Source: Pictodentalium vernedei
Lineage: Eukaryota > Mollusca > Scaphopoda > Dentaliida > Dentaliidae
Assembly (NCBI GenBank): GCA_031216915.1
Contig: CM062294.1
Span: 35,548,936-35,612,935 of the forward strand
Direction: 5' to 3'
DNA: 64,000 nucleotides
Positions 1 through 7,700 of the stretch are shown here, piece by piece (position 1 is the first letter of the stretch; every line of letters begins with the position of its first letter). A model generated the notes under the pieces. That model was not told the origin of the DNA. It worked only from the letters and a program-made list of their open reading frames with translations, and ran no database searches. A program made the translations under genes and the position numbers.

Positions 1-37
1 CTCATTTAAATTTTCCAATTTTTTTATCTGTTTGCTC

Positions 38-120
38 CATTTGTAAGAATATATTTTTTTTCGAATTTGTATTTAAATAATTTGTTTAAAAGTTTTGTTT
101 TTTACTCTTTATATAAAAAA
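38..120 (-). promoter_or_regulatory. Shared promoter/leader, copy A
   Basis: Read on the minus strand, this begins with a TATATAAAGAG box (about 116-104), followed by an AACTTTTAAACAAATTAT-like stretch and an ATTCTTACAAA block that ends at an ATG at 40-38. The same arrangement precedes the IAP gene and both copies of the duplicated gene. The reading frame from this ATG stops after 12 codons at 4-2, so the gene it drives is either missing, very short or altered. Confidence 0.55.
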
Positions 121-162
121 AAAAGATTTTTTTTTAATTCAATTTTTTCTTTAATGTTTTTT

Positions 163-792
163 TTATTCAAAACAATTTACGAACGCTTTTATTTCTTGTT
201 TGCAGAACGAACACGTTTTCTCGTCTCTAGAATAACATTCCTTACAATAACACAAATGTGCGCACGGTAGAAACAAAACGTTTGCGACATTTTCGCAAAG
301 TAGACACGTGTTCGTGTTGCTCGACTCGTTTTCGACACACGACAATAACTCGTCCGCTTGTGTCATGAATTTAATCAGATGTTCTAAAGTCAAAAATTGA
401 GATAAGGTCTTGTTTGAGTTATTTAACGCATTGTACAATTGTTCCTTAATGTACCCTAATTGTAACATATCCATCAATAATTTTTGGTTTTTATTTCTAT
501 CCCACTCTTCGTCTTCGATTTTAATCAATCCCAATGTTATGATCTTGTTCAAATAATCACATTCGCCTTTTTTAACATTATTTATATGTTCTAGTAAAGG
601 TCTGTCGTGAGGTTCCCAATTCATTAAATGTATGTTGCAACAAAAACATTTAACTCTGTCGCTTTTACCCACATAAATGAAACCCGCAGTGGCTAAATCT
701 TCAGGTTTTTGAGCAAGATGCGAAGGCCAATTTTTAAACGTTTGAAGTCTTGCACGTTCTAAACTATAATTCGGATGTTTGGACTTGATCAT
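163..792 (-). CDS. Inhibitor-of-apoptosis protein with one BIR and a RING finger (BIRC/IAP family)
   Basis: A 209-residue protein with an N-terminal BIR domain at about 12-80. Zinc ligands are visible as C49, C52, H69 and C78, with the conserved W59 and D63. A C-terminal RING at 163-209 has C163, C166, C177, H179, C183, C186, C194 and C197. A single BIR followed by an IAP-type RING is the usual layout of short IAPs in viruses and molluscs; such proteins bind caspases or IAP antagonists and act as E3 ubiquitin ligases in the cytosol. The frame is open and both domains look complete. The ATG at 792 follows a copy of the shared leader. The gene sits in the virus-like module, so an anti-apoptotic accessory role for the element is inferred. 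The alternative is a captured host IAP, since bivalves have many. Confidence 0.85.
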   Translation of the reverse strand: MIKSKHPNYSLERARLQTFKNWPSHLAQKPEDLATAGFIYVGKSDRVKCFCCNIHLMNWEPHDRPLLEHINNVKKGECDYLNKIITLGLIKIEDEEWDRNKNQKLLMDMLQLGYIKEQLYNALNNSNKTLSQFLTLEHLIKFMTQADELLSCVENESSNTNTCLLCENVANVLFLPCAHLCYCKECYSRDEKTCSFCKQEIKAFVNCFE

Positions 793-890
793 TGTTTTTT
801 ACCTCAAAATTGGGTTTGTAAGAATATTTTTTTTCGAATTTGTATTAATGATAATTTGTTAAAAAGTTTTAAAAATTGTTTATAATATGT
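793..890 (-). promoter_or_regulatory. Shared promoter/leader, copy B (IAP gene)
   Basis: On the minus strand a TATTATAAACA box near 884 is followed by the AACTTTTTAACAAATTAT block, an AATACAAATTCG block and ATTCTTACAAA, ending at the IAP ATG at 792. It is closest to copy A, which has the same ATTCTTACAAA ending. Confidence 0.6.
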
Positions 891-987
891 TTTAATTCCT
901 TCAAAAAGAATTAATCAATTTTATGTTCTTAACATGAAAAAAATTGAATTAATACGAAAAAAAAAAAGGATGTTAAAATTTAACTTT

Positions 988-1088
988 TTATTTATATAAA
1001 GAGAAACTTTTTTAACAAATTATTATTTAAATACAAAATTTAAAATATACATTATTTGCAAGAATTCATAAAAACAAAATAATCGATC
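988..1088 (+). promoter_or_regulatory. Shared promoter/leader, copy C
   Basis: TTTATATAAAGAG at 991-1003 is followed by AACTTTTTTAACAAATTAT, a TACAAAATTTAAAATATAC block and GCAAGAATTCATAAAA just before the ATG at 1089. The last block is nearly identical to that of copy D. It forms a divergent intergenic region with the IAP promoter; the 890-988 stretch between them is AT-rich and shows nothing else. Confidence 0.65.
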
Positions 1089-1526
1089 ATGACAACAACA
1101 CCTAAAAGATGTGAATTGAAACAAGTTGAAATATATAAGCTATCAGATACTTATATCTATACATTAGAACACGATCCCATCGAATTGAACGAGATTGAGA
1201 TGGTGGACTTAGAGCGCTGCGACAACGAATATATGATGTGTTTGAAATTGGATGAAGCCATGCTCGATTCGTTTTACGAGTACCAAAGCGATCTGCTGAA
1301 TAATATCATAACCAAATACAGAAAACCCGACAAGAACGATTTGACGATGTTCTATGGAAAAAAAATATTTCCAATAATCTCACTCGAACTCGTGGATAAA
1401 TCGGGTGGTGAGAGTGCGTTCACCGATGTAGAAAAACTTAAAAGAGTAAAGATAAACATTCAAGACATTTTGGTAAATGGAAAAATGACGCATGTCAACA
1501 TGCTAATAACGGACTTGGAAATATAA
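1089..1526 (+). CDS. Unrecognised 145-residue protein, copy 1 of a tandem pair
   Basis: I do not recognise the family. The protein is soluble-looking and charged, with no signal peptide or membrane segment. It is roughly two thirds identical by eye to the protein at 1774-2220. The best conserved stretches are the start (TPKRCELK), HDPIELNEIEM, the LDEAML helix, an ELVDKSGGES loop followed by FTDV.KLKRVKINIQ, and the end VNMLITDLEI. The alternating hydrophobic pattern in the C-terminal third would suit a small beta-rich fold such as an OB fold, but that is only a guess. The ATG lies about 90 bases after a TATATAAAGAG box, and the gene ends in front of a perfect hairpin. Conservation of the whole frame against its paralogue supports real coding. 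Confidence 0.7.
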   Translation: MTTTPKRCELKQVEIYKLSDTYIYTLEHDPIELNEIEMVDLERCDNEYMMCLKLDEAMLDSFYEYQSDLLNNIITKYRKPDKNDLTMFYGKKIFPIISLELVDKSGGESAFTDVEKLKRVKINIQDILVNGKMTHVNMLITDLEI

Positions 1527-1562
1527 ACAATAGAGAGATTGATTTTAGCAAAGAAGAAGGAA

Positions 1563-1601
1563 AAAAAGTAATGAGATCTAAAGGTGATCTCATTACTTTT
1601 T
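1563..1601 (+). terminator. Perfect 16-bp hairpin after the first paralogue
   Basis: Arms at 1563-1578 and 1586-1601 are exact complements around a 7-base loop. The left arm begins with A's and the right arm ends with T's, so the structure works on both strands. It lies 37 bases after the stop codon, and a shorter version follows the second paralogue, which suggests a role in 3'-end formation or a shared duplication unit. Confidence 0.5.
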
Positions 1602-1649
1602 ACAAAAAAAATTTTCACATTAAAGAAAATTAAAATTAAAAAACTTTTT

Positions 1650-1773
1650 TTTTTTATATATATATAAAGAGCAAAAAAAAAACAAAACTTTTTAAACAAA
1701 TTATTAAAATACAAAATTTAAAATATACATTATTTGCAAGAATTCATAAAACAAAAAAACCCAATAATCGATC
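1650..1773 (+). promoter_or_regulatory. Shared promoter/leader, copy D
   Basis: TATATATATAAAGAG ends near 1671 and is followed by AACTTTTTAAACAAATTATT, an ATACAAAATTTAAAATATAC block and GCAAGAATTCATAAAA, then the ATG at 1774. It is nearly the same as copy C, so gene and promoter were duplicated together. Confidence 0.65.
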
Positions 1774-2220
1774 ATGACAGCAACACCTAAAAGATGCGAA
1801 TTGAAATTGAAACGAGTTGAAACGTATAAGAAATTCGGTCATAAAATCTATAGATTACAACAACACGATCCCATCGAATTGAACGAGATCGAGATGAAGG
1901 ACTTAGAGCATAAATACAACAGATATAAGATGACTATGAAATTGGATGAAGCCATGCTTGAATTGTTTTATGACTACCAAAGCGATCTGCAGAAAATCAT
2001 CATCGCTAAAGATAAAGAATTCGACAAGGACGATTTAACGTTGTTCTATGGAAGTTACATATATCCAAAAATCTCACGCGAACTCGTGGACAAATCGGGT
2101 GGTGAGAGCAAGTTCACCGATGTAAAAAAACTCAAAAGAGTAAAGATAAACATTCAACACATTTTCGAAAAAGGAGAATACACGAGTGTCAACATGCTAA
2201 TAACAGACTTGGAAATATAA
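1774..2220 (+). CDS. Unrecognised 148-residue protein, copy 2 of a tandem pair
   Basis: Paralogue of 1089-1526 with the same start, the same HDPIELNEIEM and ELVDKSGGES motifs and the same ITDLEI end. It has a three-residue insertion near residue 12 and many conservative changes elsewhere, for example FYDYQSDL against FYEYQSDL. The frame is intact. No function can be assigned. The duplicated promoter and downstream hairpin show that a unit of about 685 bp was copied. Divergence with retained reading frames argues that both copies were under protein-level selection for some time. Confidence 0.7.
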   Translation: MTATPKRCELKLKRVETYKKFGHKIYRLQQHDPIELNEIEMKDLEHKYNRYKMTMKLDEAMLELFYDYQSDLQKIIIAKDKEFDKDDLTLFYGSYIYPKISRELVDKSGGESKFTDVKKLKRVKINIQHIFEKGEYTSVNMLITDLEI

Positions 2221-2271
2221 ACGATAGAGAGATTGATTTTTTTAGCGAAGAAGAAGGAAAAAAAAAAAAGT

Positions 2272-2296
2272 AATGAGATCATCTTTAGATCTCATT
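2272..2296. terminator. 9-bp hairpin with flanking A and T tracts between convergent genes
   Basis: AATGAGATC at 2272-2280 pairs with GATCTCATT at 2288-2296 around a 7-base loop; an A-run precedes it and a long T-run follows. It is the counterpart of the hairpin at 1563-1601 and lies between the plus-strand paralogue and the minus-strand gene at 2355-2696. Confidence 0.4.
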
Positions 2297-2354
2297 TTTT
2301 TTTTTTTTTTCTTCTTCACTATTACCATATATTATAATAACGTTTCCTTTTTTC

Positions 2355-2696
2355 TTAAATTTCAGCGTCGATTCTTCTTTTCTTTTTTTTGTAATATGAT
2401 ACATTTTTATAACAACACATTTGTTTATCCGAATCATAATTATGAATGAATGTTGTGCATCTCTTGGTAACACTCGCATCATTACCATTCTCTTCAGAAG
2501 GTAGTGGTGACGGTGGAAAGCGTCTCATTCTTTTCATTTCCAACCGTCTATCCCGCTGTTTATTTAACTCTTTCATCAGTTCTTTCCTTAGATATCCATC
2601 ATTAGCGTCTAACCATTTATCCACATCTTTTTTTTCGCACTCTGTCTCGCGATATTCATCATTATCGTCTAATTGTTTCTCCACCTTTTTATCCAT
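2355..2696 (-). CDS. Small highly charged hypothetical protein
   Basis: A 113-residue frame opening with a very acidic/basic helical stretch (residues 1-58, with DKWLDANDGYLRKELMKELN inside), then a proline-rich FPPSPLPSEE segment and a lysine-rich tail. No family is recognised. It is convergent with the paralogue pair and starts from an AT-rich stretch without a clear copy of the shared leader. Two imperfect repeats of a DxNDxY motif (near residues 10-15 and 30-36) suggest an internal duplication. Low sequence complexity means the frame could be fortuitous. Confidence 0.4.
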   Translation of the reverse strand: MDKKVEKQLDDNDEYRETECEKKDVDKWLDANDGYLRKELMKELNKQRDRRLEMKRMRRFPPSPLPSEENGNDASVTKRCTTFIHNYDSDKQMCCYKNVSYYKKKKRRIDAEI

Positions 2697-2827
2697 TTTA
2701 TATATTATTTTATACTTTCTATGATTTATATTTTAAATAATTATATAATTTTATATTATAATAACATATTCAAAATCGGTATATTCTTAAACGGCGAATT
2801 CTCACCGAGCAACAAACCCTTGCCGAG

Positions 2828-3367
2828 TCACTCAACGTTCTGTCCACTCTTCAGATAGAGACCGTTTCCACTCAAAGAGTTGCCACCTCTAACGGGTTCT
2901 AGATACAATCCTTTACCGCTGTCGTCTACGTGGACGCGACACACGGCTCCTCCCTTCTTCAAAAACAGTCCGCTGCCACCCATTAATTTCTCAACTGCCG
3001 AACTTGCGAGTCCCGTGAGAGCTTCCACGCCGAGAGTCTTTCCGAGAAAGGGTAGTGCCTTTGCGGCGAAGGGTAATGCTTTTGCGGCGATTCCTGCCAA
3101 TAGCGGTAGGAAACCACCTTTCATTCTCAAATTGTATCTCAATTGAGCAGGACTCAATCTCACCGTCAACCCTCTTCCATCGCGAATCGCTTTCTCCATC
3201 CTCTTGATTTGACTTCTGGTCCAGTCGATCGAATCCTGACCGCCTCTCATCAGATCTTCGTGAGTGAATTTGAATCTCACCGCCTCGCCTCAAGTTGTTA
3301 ACGCTCTCTTAAGTTTCTTCCTCTGTCCTGCGGATATGTTCACGTTTTTAATCACGTATTCTGTCAT
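2828..3367 (-). pseudogene. GGFLPLL-type small virion/core protein (adenovirus pX-like family of Polintons), interrupted by an in-frame stop
   Basis: The long open part (2828-3280) encodes a TxxQIxxMEKAI-like N-terminal helix region, a basic RLSPAQLRYNLRMKGG stretch, the hydrophobic alanine-rich GGFLPLLAGIAAKALP segment and three G-x-GL-Y/F-L repeats near the C-terminus. This arrangement is known from small proteins of Polinton/adintovirus elements that have been compared with adenovirus core/membrane-active peptides. It has no ATG of its own; the in-frame ATG lies upstream at 3367-3365, and a TGA at 3292-3290 separates the first 25 codons from the rest. The gene overlaps the 3' end of the preceding fragment. 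The stop makes it a pseudogene unless it is read through or is a sequence error. Confidence 0.7.
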
Positions 3368-3587
3368 AATACTTGAACGAGTTATTCTTTTCGGTGACGT
3401 TGGGAAAGGAATAATAAGTCTCCAGATTCACCAACGCCATCTCGTATCTTTTCTCTCTATTCAATTCGATGGAAGGTTCGAATTTCATAGCGAATCGAGT
3501 CGAATTGCCACTCACCATGATTTGAATGGATTGTTTTGCAGCCGTATTCTCAGCTATCCGTTCTAACAATTCTCCTTCTTCCAACAT
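3348..3587 (-). pseudogene. N-terminal fragment of a Polinton capsid-associated protein (LETYYSFPN family)
   Basis: 79 residues starting MLEEGELLERIAENTA, then the conserved ALVNLETYYSFPN motif and NNSFKYYD. From memory of the family this is the start of a several-hundred-residue protein of Polinton-like elements, probably a minor capsid component. Here it stops at 3350-3348, and the next gene's ATG lies 18 bases upstream of that stop. The usual C-terminal portion is missing, apparently by internal deletion. The ATG at 3587 is a sensible start, 30 bases after the ATPase remnant ends. Confidence 0.6.
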
Positions 3588-3616
3588 TATATTTTAATAT
3601 TATTTTTTTTTCAAAA

Positions 3617-4464
3617 CTAATTATTTGAAGATTTATTATTTTCTAAATTTTTTTTATTTTCATGCTCTATCTTATTATCATCAGAAACATAAAACTTGTC
3701 GAATCCGCACCGATATTTTTCGCGATTAAATTCGCTTGTCAAATCGATCACGACGAAATTGTAAAGTCCTCCATCCCAAACCCTCTTGCAGAATCTCCTG
3801 AATTCCGCCACGCTCATGTCGTTTGCGACGTGGTCGCCGTAGATGTATTGAGATTCTGGAGATCTTGGCGAAAGAGACATAGAAAATTAGCGTTCTCCCT
3901 TATCGTCTGTCTGGGCAATCGAAAATAATTCTGCGACAGGTAGAAACAGTCCACATTGCTGTGTCGACCCCTAACGTAATACGATTCGCATTGGTTCTGT
4001 CTCTCCAAAAGCAGATCGTCGAAAATCATGAGATTCTTATCTTCCGATTTCAATTCTCTAGGATCCGGAACGTCGCAAGCGTTCTCATAAAATCGACACT
4101 CGATGTTCGAAGATGCATTTCTCTTCATCAGCTCCATCGCCGCACCGTCCAAAATGGTCGAAAGTGGAGCTTCACTCTTGTCGAATTCCTCCCTACTGTC
4201 AAAGATTCTGGCTATGACGTCCTTCGGCAATCTACGATCCATACACTCTCGAAGCAATCTGTATTCGGGTTGAAACAAGCTCTTGCCAAACACGAACAAT
4301 CTGTCGTAATCCAACCAGTCGGGTCGGGATAACAGATTCATCAACAGATTGGTCTTTCCACAATTCGATTTTCCCACTATCAAGCCTCTTATGCTTTTAG
4401 GAAAGAACTCATTATTCAACCTCTTAGTCGCAGCGTCGTTCCAAGACATATCTTTAATGCTCAT
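3617..4464 (-). pseudogene. A32/FtsK-HerA-like genome-packaging ATPase, frameshifted near its C-terminus
   Basis: The first 216 residues (4464-3814) hold a Walker A loop GKSNCGKT at residues 31-38 and a Walker B LMIFDD at 145-150, followed by the GRHSNVDCFYLSQNYF region typical of the DNA-packaging ATPases of Polintons and related viruses, which pump the genome into the capsid. After RQDLQN at about 3850 the frame runs into an unrelated threonine-rich tail. The expected C-terminal part, including a FCKRVWDGGLYNFVVIDL stretch, continues in a second frame down to 3617. One indel between about 3843 and 3860 explains this. The ATG at 4464 is preceded by an AT-rich gap. Catalytic residues are intact, but the product would lack the native end. 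Confidence 0.8.
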
Positions 4465-4559
4465 CTTTGTTTTATTTTTGTTTTTTTTTGTTATTTTAGA
4501 TTCTTTTCAAACACAATTTTTATGTTTTTTCAGACTCAGTTTTTAATATTATTATTTAT

Positions 4560-4940
4560 TTATATCACACCGTCGCGAGTTCTCTTCAATCCTGATCCAC
4601 TCGTCATTTTGGCTAAATCTTGTATCGGTACCACAGCATTCTTAAAATCTTTCCAACTTTTCGGCATTCGCTCTAACGCTGCTCGCTTCGCCGGCGGACT
4701 GATCAACTTGTCGATCAATGCGTCGGCTGCCCTCTTGCCAGCCACAGAAGCTATCCTACCACTGGCTTCAGAAGCAGCTTTCTTACCAGCATCCAAAGCC
4801 GTCTTCTTACCGACCTCAAATGCAGTCGATGCGAGTTTTCTACCCGCATCGCTTGTGAATGCTCGCATTATAGAATCGACGAAGCCAGAACCGCCTTGAA
4901 CGTAAGTTCTGACGTATCCCCTGTTCTTTATCACCAACAT
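4560..4940 (-). CDS. Alanine-rich basic virion-like protein
   Basis: 126 residues. The N-terminus MLVIKNRGYVRTYVQGGSGF is followed by an amphipathic alanine/lysine/glycine-rich stretch (residues 28-85) with repeated DAGKKAA/SVAGKRAA-like heptads, a PPAKRAALERMP segment and the end SGSGLKRTRDG. Small proteins of this composition lie beside the packaging ATPase and the GGFLPLL gene in Polinton/adintovirus-like elements and are compared with adenovirus core or pVI-like proteins; a role in the virion is inferred. The reading frame is intact and the ATG at 4940 is the only early start. The element is otherwise decayed, so expression is doubtful. Confidence 0.55.
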   Translation of the reverse strand: MLVIKNRGYVRTYVQGGSGFVDSIMRAFTSDAGRKLASTAFEVGKKTALDAGKKAASEASGRIASVAGKRAADALIDKLISPPAKRAALERMPKSWKDFKNAVVPIQDLAKMTSGSGLKRTRDGVI

Positions 4941-5078
4941 ATTTTATTTTTATAATATATTTTGGTTTTTTTTTTCACTGGTAAATCGTTTTGTTGTTTA
5001 AATACTTTTATTATTCTAGTGTAAAAATTTACTGTTTTATTTTTGTTTGTTTGTTTCTCTCTACTTATTATATACACA

Positions 5079-5771
5079 TCAATCCTTCAATTCGTTCATC
5101 AGCCTTTTATAATGGTTTTTATTCAAAACCTTCTGTCTTAACAATTCGTCAGATATAGTAACTATCTGATTATCTAATTCTGTGTTACCAGCCCGTCTGC
5201 TCGCCATCAACAAACTCAATCTCTGAGACAGAGCGTCAGAATCGCTCGGAAGAAAAGTGATTTTCACCCCTTTGCCAGTCGCCGATTCGACGAACTTCTT
5301 ATTCATATCCCATATGGGTTTCACCACTTTCGTCCACTTGTAACCTCTGTTGGCTTTGGGTCTCGTCTCTCTGGCATCGTTATTTCTCTTCATGGCGTGG
5401 GTCTGAACCAGAATGTCGCCGTAATTGTCGAAATCCTGTTCCGTGTAATCACTAGGCTTGTCGTAAAGGAGCAATCTGCGCAGTCCATCAGTCAATTCGT
5501 ATCTGTTCGAGCCTACAGTTAATTCATCATTACCTATTTCTACTTCTGTGTCTCCAATAAAAGTATTACAGTCTGAATCCTTATAAAATCCATACAACAG
5601 ATCTCTCTTACCGCCATCCTCAGACGATGCGACGCTATCAGTGGTGATAGTCGAAGCTGTATCGTCGGTCTCGCTCAAATCTGTTTGAATTCCCGTGGGA
5701 ACGTAATCCGGTGTAGATTGAACGGAATGACGATTTCCAAAACTACGATTTTTTACCTCTGATTTTTTTCT
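5079..5771 (-). CDS. Conserved Polinton-associated protein with KWxxxVKPIW and LPSD..AL..RL motifs, 5' incomplete
   Basis: The C-terminal half has KWTKVVKPIWDMNKKF, a LPSDSDALSQRLSLLMASRR stretch and a DELLRQKVL helix; the middle has GNDELTVGSNRYELTDGL. I recognise this pattern from proteins repeatedly found in invertebrate Polinton-like elements, but the function is unknown to me. There is no ATG before residue 90 or so. The frame is open back to a TAG at 5774-5772, and the upstream codons read like coding sequence (STPDYVPTGIQTD). The 5' end is therefore probably lost through a frameshift, deletion or unrecognised intron. A TTG at 5678 could only serve as a non-standard start. Confidence 0.6.
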   Translation of the reverse strand, partial: RKKSEVKNRSFGNRHSVQSTPDYVPTGIQTDLSETDDTASTITTDSVASSEDGGKRDLLYGFYKDSDCNTFIGDTEVEIGNDELTVGSNRYELTDGLRRLLLYDKPSDYTEQDFDNYGDILVQTHAMKRNNDARETRPKANRGYKWTKVVKPIWDMNKKFVESATGKGVKITFLPSDSDALSQRLSLLMASRRAGNTELDNQIVTISDELLRQKVLNKNHYKRLMNELKD

Positions 5772-5840
5772 CTAATTGTCTCTAAACTCAATTTCTTTTC
5801 GTTACATCGAAACAAAACACGAATGTCTATTTTTACAGAT

Positions 5841-5950
5841 CATATTTTGTAGTCAACTCTTTTGAACGAATGCCTTTCATTCACACAACTCTTTTTTAAA
5901 ACTGACGCTCATATTTATAGTCTACTCTTTTGAACGAAAACCTCATTCAA
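5841..5950. repeat. 68-bp direct repeat upstream of the last viral gene
   Basis: Two copies of a CATATTT..AGTCWACTCTTTTGAACGAA unit start near 5841 and 5910; the AGTC motifs at 5851 and 5919 are 68 bases apart. It could be a tandem promoter element or part of a decayed element terminus. Confidence 0.5.
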
Positions 5951-5998
5951 TCACAACAATAACATGTGTTAGTTTTACTTCAGGAAACGTGACAGTGG

Positions 5999-6438
5999 GT
6001 TTGCCGGTTCAAAAATCACCTCTTTTCTGTGTACCGTACACGATTCGATTTCCGACGTAAATTCCGCAAATGGATTTCCGTGTACGCCTCCATAGCGATT
6101 CAGTGTTAAAATCGTGTACAGACGCGGATGATTTAGAATCAGCAAGATGATGATTTAGAAACAACAACACGTTTTTTGCTCGCAATTTAACACTGAATCC
6201 TATGGGGGAAACCCATTTGCCGATTCCAAATCAGACGGTACATGTACACGTACATAAAATTTCATGCGTTTTTTTCACTCTTGTATAGAATCCAGTGATT
6301 TTGAATCGGCAAAGCCGATTCTAAGACACCCTAAAAAACGTTAAAATTGTGTACCTGTACACAATTTTAACACTAAATCCTATGGAGGTGTACATCGATG
6401 TACGTGTACTACATGTACATCTGTCTTTGAATCGGCAT
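5999..6438. mobile_element. Palindromic MITE of about 440 bp
   Basis: The ends mirror each other: TTTGCCGGTTCAAA followed by ATCACC on the left, and GGTGATAAATGCCGATTCAAA when the right end is reverse-complemented. Inside, CTCCATAG..TTCAGTGTTAAAAT at about 6088-6112 is inverted at about 6370-6395, and small palindromes (GAATCGGCAAAGCCGATTC near 6302) recur. There is no coding capacity. It separates the viral relic from the tandem-core element to the right. Confidence 0.55.
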
Positions 6439-6439
6439 T

Positions 6440-7212
6440 TATCACCTACTTATATCAATGAAAGTTACCAAGTTACAGTGAAATTATTCCAAAATGAGTC
6501 ATCTTATCAACATTGAAATCCCTTCATAAATATGGCCTGTAGACTGTGCTAAAGGTTTTTGAGCTTCGGGCCCCTGTAGCCATCAGTTTCCTAATTGCAT
6601 CCAAAGGGGACGTTCTCATCTTGACATTATATGAAGTCAACCTACCAAGTTACAATGAAATCCTTCCATAAATATGACCTGTAGACTATGCTAAAGGTCT
6701 TTGGGCTCGGGCAGCCATAAAGGCTGAATGATCGCGATCAAAAGGGGATGTTCTCATCTAGACATTATTTGGAGTCATCCTTCCAAGCTACAATGAAATC
6801 CCTTCATCATTATGACCTGTAGACTGTGCTAAAGGTTTTCAGGCTCGGGCAGCCATCATGGTTGAATGATCGCAACAAAAGGGGACAATCTCATCCGGGC
6901 ATCATCTGGAGTGATCCTACGAAGTTACAATGAAATCCCTTCATAAATATGACCTGTAGACTGTGCTCAAGGTTTTCGGGCTTCAGGCACCTGTAGCCAT
7001 CACAGTTGACCAATCACGACCAAAAGGGGATGTCATCATCTAGGCATTATATGGAGTCAACTTAACAGGTTACAATGAAATCCTTCCATAAATATGACCT
7101 TTTGCCTATGCTAAAGGTTTTTGGGCATCCATCAAGGCTGAATGATCATGATCAAAATGGGACGTTCTCATCTAGACATTATTTGGCATCATCCTACGAA
7201 GTTACAATGAAA
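6440..7212. repeat. Tandem core repeat of 130-180 bp, first locus
   Basis: About five units, each with the pattern AAGTTACAATGAAATCCYTTC, ATAAATATGACCTGTAGACT, GTGCTAAAGGTTTT, GGGCTCGGGCAGCCAT and AAAAGGGGACGTTCTCATC. The same family forms the long array at 47,388-50,400, and the first unit here matches the first unit there, including its GAAAGTTACCAAGTTACAGTG start. Confidence 0.8.
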
Positions 7213-7700
7213 TCTAATATATAAATGTGAATGTCTGTATCTGTGTCTCTATCTCTCTCTCTATTTTTGTTGCGGGTGAACTCCGTTTCTCGCCCGATCG
7301 ATCTCAAATTTTCTACACGGGGGTAATTCGGCCCTGCGAGTAACATGGGATGGGTGCCGTGCCCGTGCGGGGTGACCTTGACCTTGAAATTGATGACCTT
7401 GACCTTTTATTTTGAAAACGGCTGGGCCGATCGGGCTCAAATTTCATATGTGCAGGTATAATGACCCATCGATCATTTTGACTTTATTGGGGTGACCTTG
7501 ACCTTGAAATTACTGACCTTTTATTTCGAAAACGGCTGGGCTGATCGGTCTAAAATTTCGTATGTGCGGGTATATTGACCCAGCGATCATTTTGACTTTA
7601 TCGGGGTGACCTTGACCTTGAAATTGGTGACCTTGACCTTTTATTTCAAAAACGGTTGGGCCTAGCGTGCTAAAATTTCATATGTACGGGTATATTGATA
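7213..7700. repeat. Insert with three 114-120-bp repeats
   Basis: After a TCTCTATCTCTCTCTC tract there are three copies, near 7369, 7489 and 7603, of a unit that begins GGGGTGACCTTGACCTTGAAAT and ends in TCATTTTGACTTTAT. The units carry many TGACCTTGA motifs. The insert sits inside the tandem-core element. Confidence 0.65.

Larger units (their letters stand above)
1..5998. mobile_element. Polinton/adintovirus-like integrated element, left end outside the window
   Basis: A gene-dense block unlike the repeat-filled remainder of the window. It contains a packaging-type ATPase, a GGFLPLL protein, a capsid-associated fragment, an alanine-rich basic protein and a conserved KPIW protein, all on the minus strand. 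This combination is known from Polinton/Maverick and adintovirus-like elements of invertebrates. Beside it lie an IAP gene and a duplicated unknown gene. No integrase, polymerase B, protease or major capsid gene is visible, so the element is partial or continues to the left. The right limit is set by a MITE that starts near 5999. No terminal inverted repeat could be identified. Broken genes in the right half indicate a decayed copy. Confidence 0.72.

Noticed and set aside
2446-2724. 92-codon plus-strand frame opposite the charged protein
   Set aside because: Serine-rich shadow of the minus-strand frame at 2355-2696, with no supporting signal.
5678-5678. TTG at 5678 as the true start of the last viral gene
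   Set aside because: TTG starts are not usual for eukaryotic elements, and the upstream 31 codons look coding; an incomplete 5' end is more likely.
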